In this document: one piece after another, positions 11,401 to 21,709 of the stretch | Numbering within the stretch: position 1 is the stretch's first letter | How the letters are laid out: each line of letters starts with the position of its first letter | From: Ligula intestinalis | Lineage: Eukaryota > Platyhelminthes > Cestoda > Diphyllobothriidea > Diphyllobothriidae | Assembly: GCA_036362985.1 (NCBI GenBank) | Contig: JAYGXS010000008.1 | Location: 10,226,742-10,290,741 of the forward strand | Length of the DNA: 64,000 nt | Direction of reading: 5' to 3' | The notes under the pieces: model-generated | What the model was told of the DNA's origin: nothing | Seen by the model: the letters and a program-made list of their open reading frames with translations, nothing else | The model's database searches: none | Program-made: the position numbers and the translations under genes

Positions 11401-11940
11401 CTTCAAGTGTTAGGTCACACATTGTATTTTCAGTAGCAAAAACAGCTATGGTACTTCACCTAAGGGTCGGATAAATTACTAATTAACATATTGTTTCCTA
11501 AAATATCCTTTTTATATCCTCAATACAGAAGACAGAGTAAATACAACGGCAGCATTTTGGCTAAACACATTTCTGAGCCTTTAGCTAGCACCTGATAAAT
11601 ATGCACAAACGTAAATACATCTGACGCTAACGGAAAAACACTTACTTTGTTTAGTTACGCCTTCAACTTGGGAAGTGTATCAAAAACATGTTTTCCCAGT
11701 TGAAGCAAAAAACACATGACAGTTCTTGTTATGTCTACGAAAAATTAAAAAATATGTATTTTTTATTTTCAACGCGTGAACTCTCGTTTGAGAGCCAGGT
11801 TGCTTAGATTTGCACGGAATTACATACAAATCAGTTTGGTCTTTTACATATTTCCTAAACTCCCTCTACAAGGGACAGATAATTGTTTGCTATCTAAATT
11901 CGTGAAACAAAAGCAATCGAGGAGTTAAGATTAATAAGGT
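11401..11940. other. AT-rich spacer, no feature recognised
   Basis: No ORF above noise, no RNA gene and no repeat partner were seen. Confidence 0.4.
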
Positions 11941-12450
11941 TTAATCTTAGCCACGACGATCTCCAGGCCACGTCTCTTGTGGGAAGGGGAAAGGCCAGAA
12001 TGATGGAAACAGTTTATTCTGTGGAGAAGGAAATGGAAGCTATGCAGGAGTTAATTGCCTCTCGGGCGAGTGCATAGGGCATTAGATCCGGAGTGTCAGA
12101 GCGTAGGCAGTCATCGCAGTCAGTCCCCGTCTACTTCTTCCTTGAAGGCGAATGACCAGATGGATAAAAGTCAGCCTAAGAATGCTGGCGTGTTATTGGC
12201 CGCCGCATTCTCGCGGCGTTTGCAGCTTTCCAAAAGGTGAGTTGAGGCTTGCAATCACGAGACTTCATGGCTGGCCTGACGCGGAGGAATTGTTTCTGGC
12301 GTGCCAGTACAGTTCTCCTAGTTGCAGACCGGCCAACCTACAACCTGTTCGCGCTCAACGAGAGCGCGTGAGCAAAGTCTGTCCTGTTTGCCGCATTTTG
12401 TACACTCGTGACGCCACAAGCGTGCCGGTTTGGGGGGGAAGGAGGTAGAA
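11941..12450 (-). repeat. Family L repeat, minus strand
   Basis: In sense (minus) it contains a CCAAT-like/ATTGG block with CCTTCAAGG, then ACAGAATAAACTGTTTCCATCATTCTGGCC and GGCCTGGAGATCGTCGTGGC. The same order recurs in more than twelve places. The two nested ORFs at 12055-12448 on the plus strand are antisense to it and not conserved. Confidence 0.55.
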
Positions 12451-12774
12451 CCGTCATGTTGTTTCCGTGGGCTTTAGCGCATCGAGATTAGTTGGGAGAG
12501 TCAAAATAAAACAGTAGATGATGGGGCGTGGCCATTAACTGGTAAAGTGAGTCAACAATCTGCGCTTTATTCTGTGTTGCAGCACAAAGAAACATAAAAT
12601 GACTGCTGTACTGAGTATACTGTCACTGTCCTCGCAGATATGTAAAAAGACTGCACGTGACATTTATCTCCCCCCAGGCGTCCTAGTTTATTTTTGATGT
12701 TTCAGAGCATGTGCTGTGAAGATGCACAACGCCACAACTCCTATTCATGTCACTTGGACTTGTTCGCCGCCTGG
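12451..12774. other. Spacer, no feature recognised
   Basis: Between a family L copy and a PLE relic. No ORF or repeat was recognised. Confidence 0.35.
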
Positions 12775-13510
12775 AGACAGTATGATTTCTGATGATATTT
12801 CCATTTCGAACATGAAAAGTTAAGTCAGCAAACTTATGTTTTCGACAATTCATCATCAGGCCAGTGCAAATGCAGGGATAATTAAAATTTTACACTTGGA
12901 CAGGGTTTATAAGTGCCCTTTGATTACAAATCATCGTTTTTACGTGAACAGATACCAGCTTTGTTGAGTAAAGTTGAAATTAGATCGATCTCGAGTTCTA
13001 TTCCCGAACACCGTGTTGATATGAATCATCGCGTCGATACTAAAGAAGCCTTTCCGGTTGCTAACCGGACACCAGTCAACTTCTTCCAAAGCCTACGCCA
13101 GCGGGTGCTAGCAACAACCAAGGCAGTAACCGTATTGTTAGAAGGCACTAAAACAAGCACTTACACCTCCATGGCCGACGCCGATGCCAGGCTGCGATCA
13201 CATATCACACCCACGCACAAGTGAGAGTCTTTCACTCTGTGCAAATGACAGTAATTATCCTGCCACGAACCTGATCCATGATCAATGCTCACAATCTATC
13301 CTCATTTCCTCTCCTACGTGCCACTCCCAGCGCCGATCTCGCCGTGCAGGTGGCGCACAAACGATGAGTTTTCCTCAAAGGACATTGATGAAACCTGTCC
13401 AAATGTAAAATTTTCATTAAACCTGCAATTGCATCGGCCTGATGATGATTTGCTGAAGACGTATGCTTGCCGAATAAACTTCCCAAGCATGATGTCTCTA
13501 AACAGTCGAA
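12775..13510 (+). mobile_element. Penelope-like element relic with inverted ends (second family)
   Basis: Same architecture as 4077-4870 but different sequence: a terminus in minus sense at about 12785-12880, a GIY-YIG tail remnant, and the terminus in plus sense at about 13425-13500. In sense both ends read GGCCTGATGATGA, a short spacer, then GAA(A/G)AC.TA.G.TTGC. The ends of different relics share only the CTGATGA...GAA skeleton, so this is a separate PLE family. Confidence 0.6.
12913..13224 (+). pseudogene. PLE GIY-YIG tail remnant
   Basis: The 103-codon frame contains REQIPALLSK, then ISSSIPEHRVDMNHRVD, EAFPV, and SLRQRVLATTKAVTVLL. These line up in order with the minus-strand PLE at 44057-44347 (KEHHPAWLRKG, ISSSILAHMVDSGHWVD, ESFRV, SLGQHLLAKAEATAIRL), which does contain the GIY-YIG start. 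So this is the C-terminal half of the nuclease domain. The YI.C and Y(V/I)G.T start motifs are missing and the frame has no natural start. It lies between inverted copies of one terminal sequence. The product would have no catalytic Tyr or Arg and is certainly inactive. Confidence 0.65.
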
Positions 13511-14029
13511 CTGTTAACTTTGAATTCCTAAGTCGTACTTGCTGCTAGGATAACTACTGATAGCTTCTGAATATGCGGATAAAATGCGCAAGCCGTTAAG
13601 GTCAATCATATCCAGATGGGGTTGGGCTGTTCTCAGTCACAGTTGCAAGTTAATTCATGCAGATGGCATCAAGCTGGTACCAGTACTAACTTCCAGCCAC
13701 CGGGAAAAAGGGCAATTTAAAAAAACCGCTGTGCACAGTTTGCGATTGTGTCGTTGGCGCAGGATACTCGAGCCTTAGCTTTGGTGACTGTAGATAAGCT
13801 TCCATATTCTTTCGACATTTCTTCCGGTAGGGCAAGGCGTTTTTAAGTTATGGCTACTCGTGTATTTAGCATTACCCTCATTTTGTTAATGCTGCCCGCG
13901 CTGAAGTGAATATGAATTGAGCATTACGCACATAGAGTTTTGTGGTGACTCATTCCGCGCGAAGGCCCGCCATTGCTAACGAGTGCATATACACTTATAA
14001 CGGCCTCTGGGGTAGCCGATCACTGCTGA
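13511..14029. other. Spacer, no feature recognised
   Basis: No ORF with a domain, no RNA gene, no repeat partner seen. Confidence 0.35.
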
Positions 14030-14315
14030 CACTGATACGTAACCCCTAGCGGCTGCAAGCAAGTGTGCACGTACCAGTCTGGCCAATCACCCTTCAAGGC
14101 GGAGGTAAACAAAGACTGTTTTGGGCGCTGTGACGATAACCGCGCTGACGCTTTGGACTGCATACGTCTGAGAGCAACCTTACTCCTGCCTATCATCTGC
14201 TTCACCTGTATAAAATAAACTGTCCCTCCATCTGGTGTCTAACTTCTTCCCTTCTTCTTAGGAACTGGACCTGGAGATCGCAGTTATCTTACTTAATCCC
14301 CTGCGGCAGTATCAC
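14030..14315 (+). repeat. Family L repeat, plus strand
   Basis: Contains CTGGCCAATCACCCTTCAAGGC, ATAAAATAAACTG, TTCTTAGGAACTGGACCTGGAGATCGCAGTT and AATCCCCTGCGGCAG, in the family order: CCAAT block, AATAAA block, GATCGCAGTT block. Confidence 0.55.
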
Positions 14316-14399
14316 CGACTAAGACGTGGCAGAGTGGGATGGACAATTTCGGTTTATTAGCTGCCGACAGCTAGACATACGAACGTGCAGTTCACACTG

Positions 14400-14550
14400 A
14401 CAGGACGACTGGCTTGTGGCTTCATCATATAGGGCGTGCAGTGATAATCGACTCTGGGTTCGAATGCTAGATCACCAAGGCCTATGGTTGGAAATGACTT
14501 GCGAGGTATGTCCATTGCAGTCTCCCCTGCCTTCATATCTGCATCAGTGC
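14400..14550 (+). mobile_element. tRNA-headed SINE, diverged
   Basis: B box GGTTCGAATGC at about 14458-14468 and tail block GTCCATTGCAGTCTCCCCTGCC, as in other SINE copies. The CTGATGA core has been lost. It follows a family L copy, the same order as at 27.6, 32.6 and 43.4 kb. Confidence 0.5.
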
Positions 14551-14589
14551 TGGTCACCATGAATGTGCCTGCGTGAGTCTTTCGCTAAG

Positions 14590-14990
14590 AGTAAAGGCTA
14601 TCGAGGATAACCCCCTACAAGTGCGATCTTCCAGGCCAGGTTCCTTAGGATATAGGAGAAGTCTTGAGAAGGCAAGAGTATGAAGAACAATATATTGTGT
14701 ACCTAAGAGCTAGGAGGAAGTTGCCAATCGGTCGGGCATGGCGTTCGACAACGAGAGCCGTGTGAGAGCGTGGATTCGTCACATTGGTCAGTGAAGCTGC
14801 CTGCGTCGGCCCCGCTCGGGATGGATTTCCAAATGTGATCCAGCGGCAGTAATCCCGGGTGGCCACCAAAAGCTCTCTTTGTCTCGGCAGCCTTGACGGT
14901 GATTGGCTGGACTGCGTGATGGTAGGCACCAGTGTGGGCGGTCCATGCCTCGCGCAAGGTCCTATGCTCCCAATGACCTTGTCTGTGGTA
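14590..14990 (-). repeat. Family L repeat, minus strand
   Basis: Inverted relative to 16430-16800, sharing a longer upstream part (CAAT.ACC.TC..GGCTGCCGAGACAAA.., GGGAT.ACTGCCGC, CATCCCGAGCGGG). Overlapping ORFs on both strands come from this shared DNA and have no domain. Confidence 0.55.
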
Positions 14991-15164
14991 TCAAGAGTTA
15001 GGAGAGCGTCGCGCAGCAGCGACTACTACAGGTCCTTCATTGAGTTGCAACGCAGAGTACGACAGTAATGCCTTGCAACCCAATCGGCGACAGCCTCCTG
15101 CAAATATTAATATAGCCGATGGCAATTAATAGGACAACAAGCATATGTATCAGTTAGGAGAGCG

Positions 15165-15325
15165 CTGTACTTAGTAACGTTCAATTATAAAATAGCTTCG
15201 GTTCGAAGCTCAGACGCGACAAAACCTCAGTTTGGGTGAGGCTAGCTGGTGACATCCAATAAACCAGAAACTTTCAATCCGGACTCCCAGGTCTTTGTTG
15301 GTACTACTCCCTCTGCTTTCTCACT
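15165..15325 (+). mobile_element. tRNA-headed SINE, diverged
   Basis: B box-like CGGTTCGAAGCTC at about 15199-15211, then CCTCAGTTTGGGTGAGGCTAGCTGGTGACATCC..AAACCAGAAACTTTC and GGACTCCCAGGTCTTTGTTGG. The tail keeps ACCAGAAA but the CTGATGA is CTGGTGA. Confidence 0.5.
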
Positions 15326-16429
15326 GCTAGCTATGTGACTGCCTACGCTGGTTCTGAGCTGAACCCCGAAGCACGATGGTAGGAGCACGCACCGTAAACT
15401 GATCGGTGAATGTCCCTTCCATGATAAAAGCAACATAACACGAGCACTAGTGGGAGCCGATTGACCGCACCACGTGAACTTTCATCCAGCAGTCTGATGA
15501 TTTTGGGAGTACATGCAGCTGTTGACCGTATTTGAAAATAGGCAGGTTTTCTTGCACTGTTGCAAATACTACAGCAACTTGGGCATTTAAACGCAATTAA
15601 TAAAGAACTTCCATTGAATACACTACAGAAGCAACCCTTGGCGATGTGTATAGTAAGCTAATAGTGCGTGCGAAATAAGGTGGCCAATTAAGACGAATGG
15701 AGCCTGGAATGGCCGTTTCTGGCTTCTTAGTAAGGTGCATCAGCCTAGATCAAACCAACGAATTGTTGGTTAGAAGTTCAGTGCTCTCATCGAAAGTTGT
15801 TGATGTCGACAACAGCAGGTTCCCCAAATCACAAGTTAGGGAAGATGCAATAAACTGGAAGAGCTTTGCTGCGAGAAAATGAACTGTATAAAGGCTGTGT
15901 CACGCGTCAATTGCCAGCTACGTCTGAACGCCAGGCAGCTCCGTGACGTTGTGCTTGTTGTGAGGCCTTGACTGCGCGATGAATACTCTTCCGGTAGGAG
16001 CAGCTATACTGGTGTCCAAATGGAATATTTAAAGCAGTACTGGCGACTACTTAATGGCTTGAATCAATTAATTCACATTTTGTTTATGCATGTCGCAGCG
16101 AACAAGTGGACTTTCGGGTATGTTTACTGCTAATTATCTGTATGCTTTGGTTGATGGATTGAGATCTAGCTGCTTGATCAGTTTAGATGCAGGAGGAAAT
16201 ATCCCAGAAGACAAAAGAGAGGACGATATTTATTGGTGGCTTAGTTACAGCCGTTATCCGACAGGACAAGGGGCGTGTGGATTACTGAGAGCAGGTTGAA
16301 CGCAAAACGCTCACTGACTCCTCCAGGTTCCTCCGAACCATGGGTAAGTTTGTAGCGGTTGCTGCTGCCCGATGTCCTCCTAACTCGTAATGCCACAGAC
16401 AAGTTCACTCAGAGCACAGGACCTTGCAC
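15326..16429. other. Interval with no feature recognised
   Basis: ORFs such as 15697-15882 and 16090-16299 are near the noise length and lack domains. No repeat partner was found. Confidence 0.35.
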
Positions 16430-16800
16430 GAATGCAGTTTTCGGCATGCCTCGGGCCAGACACAAACTGACGCTCGAGACACAGACCGCTCACGCCAGTG
16501 CGCCCAATTCGTGCGGTCAACCCAATTACCATCATGGCTGCCGAGACAAAATGGGCATTTGGCGGCCGGCCGGGATAACTGCCGCCAGACCACACTTGGG
16601 ATTCCGTCCCGAGCGGGCGGACGAAGCATGCAGCGTCCTTGGCCGCTCTGACGACGCCACGCTCTCAGGTACGAGACCGAGTGGCAACTGTCCCTTAACT
16701 GTTTTGTACATGGTTCCTGCTAGTTTGGCCTTTTCAAGACTTCTCCCTCATTTCCTAAGGAACCGGGGCCTGGAAGATCACAGCCGTTAGGGTCAAAACT
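16430..16800 (+). repeat. Family L repeat, plus strand
   Basis: Ends with TTCCTAAGGAACCGGGGCCTGGAAGATCACAGC, the family 3' block. Its upstream half pairs with the inverted copy at 14590-14990. The 143-codon ORF over it is broken in the inverted copy, so I do not treat it as a gene. Confidence 0.55.
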
Positions 16801-16884
16801 TCTCAGTCTTAACATTTTACGAGAGGTTCTGGCTGGCTGGCGAAGTTCTTTAAGTCATAAACGACCGTCAGAGCCTTATCACCG

Positions 16885-17060
16885 CATTCGGAGGGGCAAA
16901 GGAAGTAAAACCTTAGCAAATGCGATCTTCAGACCATGCTTACTTCGTAAAGAAATGTCCATTGAGGCCAGAGTAGTGGGAACATTATATTGTGTACACA
17001 GAAGAACGAAGACTAATAGGGAAGAAATTTGAATTGGGAGCCCAAGACCAGCCAGGAGGG
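16885..17060 (-). repeat. Family L repeat, minus strand, partial
   Basis: In plus orientation reads GCGATCTTCAGACCATG, then GAGGCCAGAGTAGTGGGAACA and ATTGTGTACACAGAAG, the reverse complement of the family 3' half. It lies tail to tail with the plus copy ending at 16800. Confidence 0.55.
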
Positions 17061-17615
17061 CCAGCCGGGTCCAAGTACCGGTTTGACAGCAGTCAGTTCA
17101 GGCAGACAGAGATTGCAATTGACGTTTTAACTTACCATACTAACAGGCTAGGTGCTTGCTAAAAGGCCCAGGCACGTGTTTCACCGGTATTCTGCCGCTG
17201 TTTGACACAGCTGTGAGGGCTCCGGCTCATCAGTCGGTCGCCCAGCTTTCCCTATCTGCTTTCTGGTTAATATACCGGTTTTGAAAGTTCAGCTTTTTAA
17301 TCTCCAGATAAAGTAATTTCTGATCGTGGTATATATTAGTATATATAAGGTTATAGGCGTAGACAAAAATTGTGCAATTCACGCACGCAGGGTTCCTATA
17401 CATCGTCGTGCTAAGGACTGGCTATGTGGCATCTGTGATTGACTGTTCGCAGACGCGGAGAACTGCAGTCATGAGATTCTAGCGGAGCTTTCTTTGACGC
17501 GAGCTAGTCAATACGGCCACCCTTGCCTGTGACAGTATTCCTTTCTGCATTAATATCGTTTGATTTGCGACGACCTGCCCCAATAGTAGCGAATATTCGA
17601 GTCCCAGGAAGCAGT

Positions 17616-17816
17616 TCAGAAGACGAAGATGCAATCACTAAAACAAGAGTTTTATTTGCCTGACGTTTCGGATTCCATCGGGAATCCTTAGTCATAGGTA
17701 ATCGCAAACAGGTCTGAGACATGCGCAGATAAGGGGTGATACATGCACAGATTGCAGAATCCGAAACGTCAGGCAAATAAAACTCTTGTTCCAGTGATCG
17801 CATCTTCGTCTTCTGA
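17616..17816. mobile_element. Two PLE termini head to head: near-perfect 60 bp inverted repeat
   Basis: Arms 17616-17675 and 17757-17816 match at 57 of 60 positions, with an 81 bp loop. Each arm is the PLE terminus of the 4077-4870 family (CGAAACGTCAGGCAAATAAA...). The left arm continues into ATTCC/GGAAT and a decayed CTGATGA-type core (minus sense); the right arm is cut at GAATCCGAAAC. No PLE coding part lies between them. The 127-codon ORF across it is a by-product. Confidence 0.7.
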
Positions 17817-18080
17817 CCTGCCCCAAGTAACACCGAGCGAACAGGTCCTGTAACTTGCTTGGCCGACGTCCTGCCATTGAAAGACAACTACCAAACTAAA
17901 ACTTGTGCTCTGAAACATTTCTTGAGAGTGCGAAAGCTAATGCCCCGTTGACATTACCTGGGCTACTAAAGAGAAGTTAAATTTAGTTAATCAAAAAGCG
18001 CACGGTAGGCAGTAATATAAGTTAAGTGGGTGGGGCATATCATTACAAAGAAAAAATAGTTAAAAGAATAAGTAAATAAG

Positions 18081-18108
18081 TAGAAATAGAAATAGAAATA
18101 GAAATAAT
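18081..18108 (+). repeat. Short AGAAAT tandem repeat
   Basis: About four units of TAGAAA/AGAAAT directly before the hairpin element at 18115. Confidence 0.7.
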
Positions 18109-18114
18109 TATTTC

Positions 18115-18277
18115 AATAACCAAATAACCGAATATTTGCGCGCGATAAATAAAATGGCTTAGTAGTGCCCAAATGGACACAATTGTCGACTCTATCTCAT
18201 CTATATCCCCTCCATCGAGATGATACAGAGTGAAACCTTTTTAATTATCGCGCGCAAACATTTGGTTATTTAAATAA
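18115..18277. mobile_element. MITE-like hairpin with inverted ends
   Basis: Arms of about 39 bp (18115-18153 and 18238-18277) share ATTATCGCGCGCAAA and GGTTATT. The central loop holds a smaller inverted pair (TATCTCATCT / AGATGATA). No coding capacity. Ends and target-site duplications are not clear, so the transposon type is open. Confidence 0.45.
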
Positions 18278-18764
18278 GCTGTTTGGTGGCCTAAATTAAA
18301 CTGTTACCAAAAGGAATCGTAATTTTTCTGGAAAACAAAATTGTTCTGGTTTAAGTGCTGACCATCGTCCCTTGGGATTTAAATGCAGCCTCCTGCCTAT
18401 GATTATCGGAGTCCAATTGGCCTTTGGGCATCTTACGGGAGCCTTTTGTAATGCTGCACCCCTCGCGCGAACAGCTGTCTAGTCCTCGACCAATCATGCC
18501 CATCGAAACCGCCTAATTGACTTCAAGGTCGGCTCAGACTTGCTTACGCTCAAGGTGTGGTGACGCATAGCCTATCAGGGATCGGGACGCCGGCTCTTGT
18601 CCAGCAATGTGTCCCCTTTTTCGGCTGCTAAATTTTTTAAACCTATTCTCCCATATTTCTGTGCACAATACAATATTTCTTTAACTGGCATGCAACTTCT
18701 ATATCGTTCGGGGCATAACCCGAGGGTATTAGGGGCTACGGTATCTCTGCGATCTTAGCTGCCG

Positions 18765-18970
18765 GGACAGTCAATTTGCCAAATGCACATGGCTTTGGCG
18801 CACTGTGAGAGCTTAAAGTACATCATATTGTTTTTAGTGAAGAGGTTAATTCGCTGAGGGTCAACCTCACTCACTCTCCCCCTCAACACCAGCAACAGAC
18901 CACCGCCTAGTTGATCGGTCGTCCGAGACGGGATGGACGCAGAGCTAGAAAGGAATGCAAGCCGGAGGTG
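18765..18970 (+). repeat. Repeat K, copy 1
   Basis: Matches 63765-63990: GGCTTT.GCGCAC.GTGA, then GAGGTC(G/A)ACCTCACT, CTCTCCCCC and GACCGCCTAG.T. The copies are diverged. It is followed by a purine-rich tract (about 18990-19100) whose Lys/Arg-rich ORF is low complexity. Confidence 0.5.
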
Positions 18971-19529
18971 AACATTGTAGAGCAAGTTGCACAAGGGAGG
19001 AAGAAGAGGAGAAGAAAGAGAAGAAAGAGAGGTAAAAGAAAAAAGGAAAAGATGCCAGAGATGAAACAAGAGAGAAGGAGAAAGAAAGCGAGAAAGAGAG
19101 CACGTCTTTTTTTCAGCGGAAGGACTTCTCGGTGCGCTTAAGGCTTTCGATTGAATAGTTCGTGTTGATGCTAAAAGAGCTAGGCTGCAGATGCGACTAT
19201 TGCAGTTATGACTGCGGATACTAGTTCTATTAAGTTGAGCACTAGTACAGCAAACGACAAAAAGTAGCGGAGAACAAGACTTATGTTGCCTAAGAGCTAG
19301 TACAAGGTTACTGTTGATAGAATTAATATTCCTGTACTACTGATGCTATTACTAGTAATCATACTTGGTAGTACCAGTCCGGAAGACGTCATAATAAAGC
19401 ACAGTACTGTGGTTGAGAAGTTAGACTGAGTCTTCCAGCGTCGATTCTCTATTAGCCGGGCAAAGCCGATCTTTAGGTTGCTATTAGTCGGTAAGAGACG
19501 CTAAGGCAGGTCAGCAGACTAGATTTCCG

Positions 19530-19915
19530 GACATGACCGCCCTGTTTTGATAAGCTCGCGTCGAAGTGCACTTTCCCATAGGCCCACCGATGCGGTTTTC
19601 GACGTCTGGATCAGCCAGTCACAGTTTCCGCATAGATGCCTATTGGGCCGGCGGCGAATAGCAAGCCTGTACGCGTGAACGCTTGTTCTCTGGCCCGTGG
19701 GGATCTCATTCAACTATGCCGCACTTCCGATCACGCCACTTCCGCGAAAGGTCGTGCTCTCCGTAGTCAATCTTCTTCCTTATCATTCTTCGTTCCTCTG
19801 TGTACACAATGTCCTATTCCTAACACTCTGGCCTTCCCAAGACTTCTCCTCCACTAAGTAGCCATGGTCTGAAGATCGTAGTTGCTAGGGTTTAACTTAT
19901 TTAACCCCTGCGATA
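19530..19915 (+). repeat. Family L repeat with long upstream part
   Basis: Contains TGGGCCGGCG, GCGTGAACGCTTGTTCTCTG, GGGGATCTCATTCAACTATGC, then TGTGTACACAATG and CTGAAGATCGTAGTTGC..TTTAAC, ending CCCTGCGATAG. The upstream part is nearly identical to 53925-54050. The TATA-like box present there is altered here. Confidence 0.55.
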
Positions 19916-20564
19916 GCCCCGTTGGTCCACCACCATGCTCCGACTACCGCCTATCTCGCACTAGGAGCGCATACACATAGCCATAATGTCCCAAATTGAC
20001 AGGCAAAAAAGATCATCCCAGGACATTTTTTGAAATATAAGGACGCATTTCCAACTGCCCTCTTTAATAAAGTAAAAATGACGAGATCTTGTTCCATCTA
20101 CAACATTCCCCAGTCAATGTAGAGAACGGATTATACGTTAGGAAATTTACCTCCCCGAAATTGTTTGTGTGAATAGTAGCAATTACCTAAGTTTATAACC
20201 CGCGTGCACCTGTGGAGACTTAGTTCATTCCGCCTACGTACTCGGAGGTGGGGGAGTTTTCGCACGCTAATTAGAGGCTGCTTTATGTAGGAGGCTATAA
20301 AATCGTGCACCACTCACGCCATGGACTCCTCAAGGTCATCCAAAAAACAGGTGACCCTAGGACGAGTGTGATAGCACTCCACCGCCTGGGAAACAAAGTA
20401 TTTTGCGGTGTTGGCACGCACATTTTGCTTTCACAGGCCGCTTCGTTTATTTACTGGACTGAGGGCGTTTGATTTTTTACCATTTGTGGTAAAGCCAAAG
20501 AACTCATGGAGTTAGGAGGTGTGTGTGTGTTGACCACCGGATTAACTTACTGGTACTTGTTGCG

Positions 20565-21130
20565 GCTGCGATCATGAGTGATCTAGCTGGCCTCGATGAC
20601 GTCCCAGATGGTACTTCTCCACGCGCGACGATCCACGGCAGCAGATCTAAACAGTCCGATCCATTCTCTTCCCCAGCGCCAGAGACTGAATACAGGAAGT
20701 CCAAGAAACACTTCCATGTCCTGGAGGACTGAGTCGGGCCTAGTTTTGAGTTGACCCTCACATCGAAGTCGCAAATTAGGTAGTGGTTTCGGGTTGAGGG
20801 CAGTAAGAGTGAGCTGGTAAGGTTGGCGACGACTTACTCTCCAAACCATCCCATTTGTCTTTTTTGGATGGCCTGGAATATCCTTGCGATGTTGTCGCAG
20901 CGAGTGCGGACAGTTTCATTTGCGACTATGTCAGTTTACTTCACTCGGATGATGTTCCTCAAGTAGTAGTTGTCAAATACCTCCAGCTTCCGTTCAGCCT
21001 CCACGCGTATAGCCCAGCATTTGCACTCGTAAAGAAGAGAAGACCGCACAGATGCATGGTAAACTTTGACCTTCGTGGCAATAGAAATATCGTGTAGGGC
21101 ACTTTCGAGGACTAGAGAAAACTAGTCGAG
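20565..21130 (-). pseudogene. Non-LTR retrotransposon RT C-terminal relic
   Basis: Read on the minus strand, one frame gives ALHDISIATKVKVYHASVRS, SLLYECKCWAIRVEAERKLE, VFDNYYLRNIIRVK, a stop, then VRTRCDNIARIFQAIQKRQM. After one frame shift near 20850 it continues with LTALNPKPLP, GQLKTRPDSVLQDMEVFLG, WGREWIGLFRSAA and WRSTIWDVIEA. This is the thumb and C-terminal region downstream of the polymerase core in LINE proteins (the LLYG.E.W and RRLRWFGH-like motifs are recognisable, in altered form). The catalytic part is absent. It is a dead fragment. I place it in a LINE different from the RTE copy at 60.3-62.1 kb, since the wording differs, but the clade is uncertain. Confidence 0.7.
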
Positions 21131-21309
21131 GTGCGTCAGTTTGAGAAACACAGGTCGGCGTTACTGTCCATCTCAAAGTCGGGCCTTGGCATTATCCCCG
21201 TGAGAATTCGAGCCAACTAGAGTGCATTATGTCCTAACTGGCTACAGTAAAGAAGCATGCGTTGGGCTTCCAGAAATCCTCATACGCTCTCCTCACTTCG
21301 GACGCGGCG

Positions 21310-21490
21310 CTATAGCCGGTAGTTGTGTGGTCATCTGACAGTCGAATTCCTCCTGCCTATTTTCACTTGCGTCTCTACAGAATACACATTCACTTTTACA
21401 CTGGCATCCCATGAATTCTCTTTGCATAAGGAACTGGGCATGAGGATCGCAGTTGCTAGGTTTAAACTTAACCTCCTGCGATAGAGACAT
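21310..21490 (+). repeat. Family L repeat, partial
   Basis: Contains CTACAGAATACACATTC, GGCATCCCATGAATTC, CATAAGGAACTGGGC, GAGGATCGCAGTTGC and CTCCTGCGATAG. The AATAAA has become AATACA. Confidence 0.5.
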
Positions 21491-21709
21491 TGGTAGGTGT
21501 CTGAGGGAAACCCGTCTGTCTTCTAGTAGTTATTCCGGTTTATTCCGACCGTTCTATTCGAAAATAGCGATTAAATTCCGCGGAGATGTTAAGGTGGAAA
21601 CACTGAGTCAGGATCCTGCGTCGTACTTATGCCCTTACCTATTCCCTTTTTTCCGATTAATTCTTCAAGTTTTTAACCTAGCTAGTTGACAAAGCCAACT
21701 TGGTGTTGA

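Noticed and set aside
16359..16790. 143-codon plus-strand ORF
   Set aside because: Lies over a family L repeat; the frame is broken in the inverted copy at 14590-14990 and no domain is visible.
18911..19141. 76-codon Arg/Lys-rich ORF
   Set aside because: Purine-rich low-complexity DNA; no domain.
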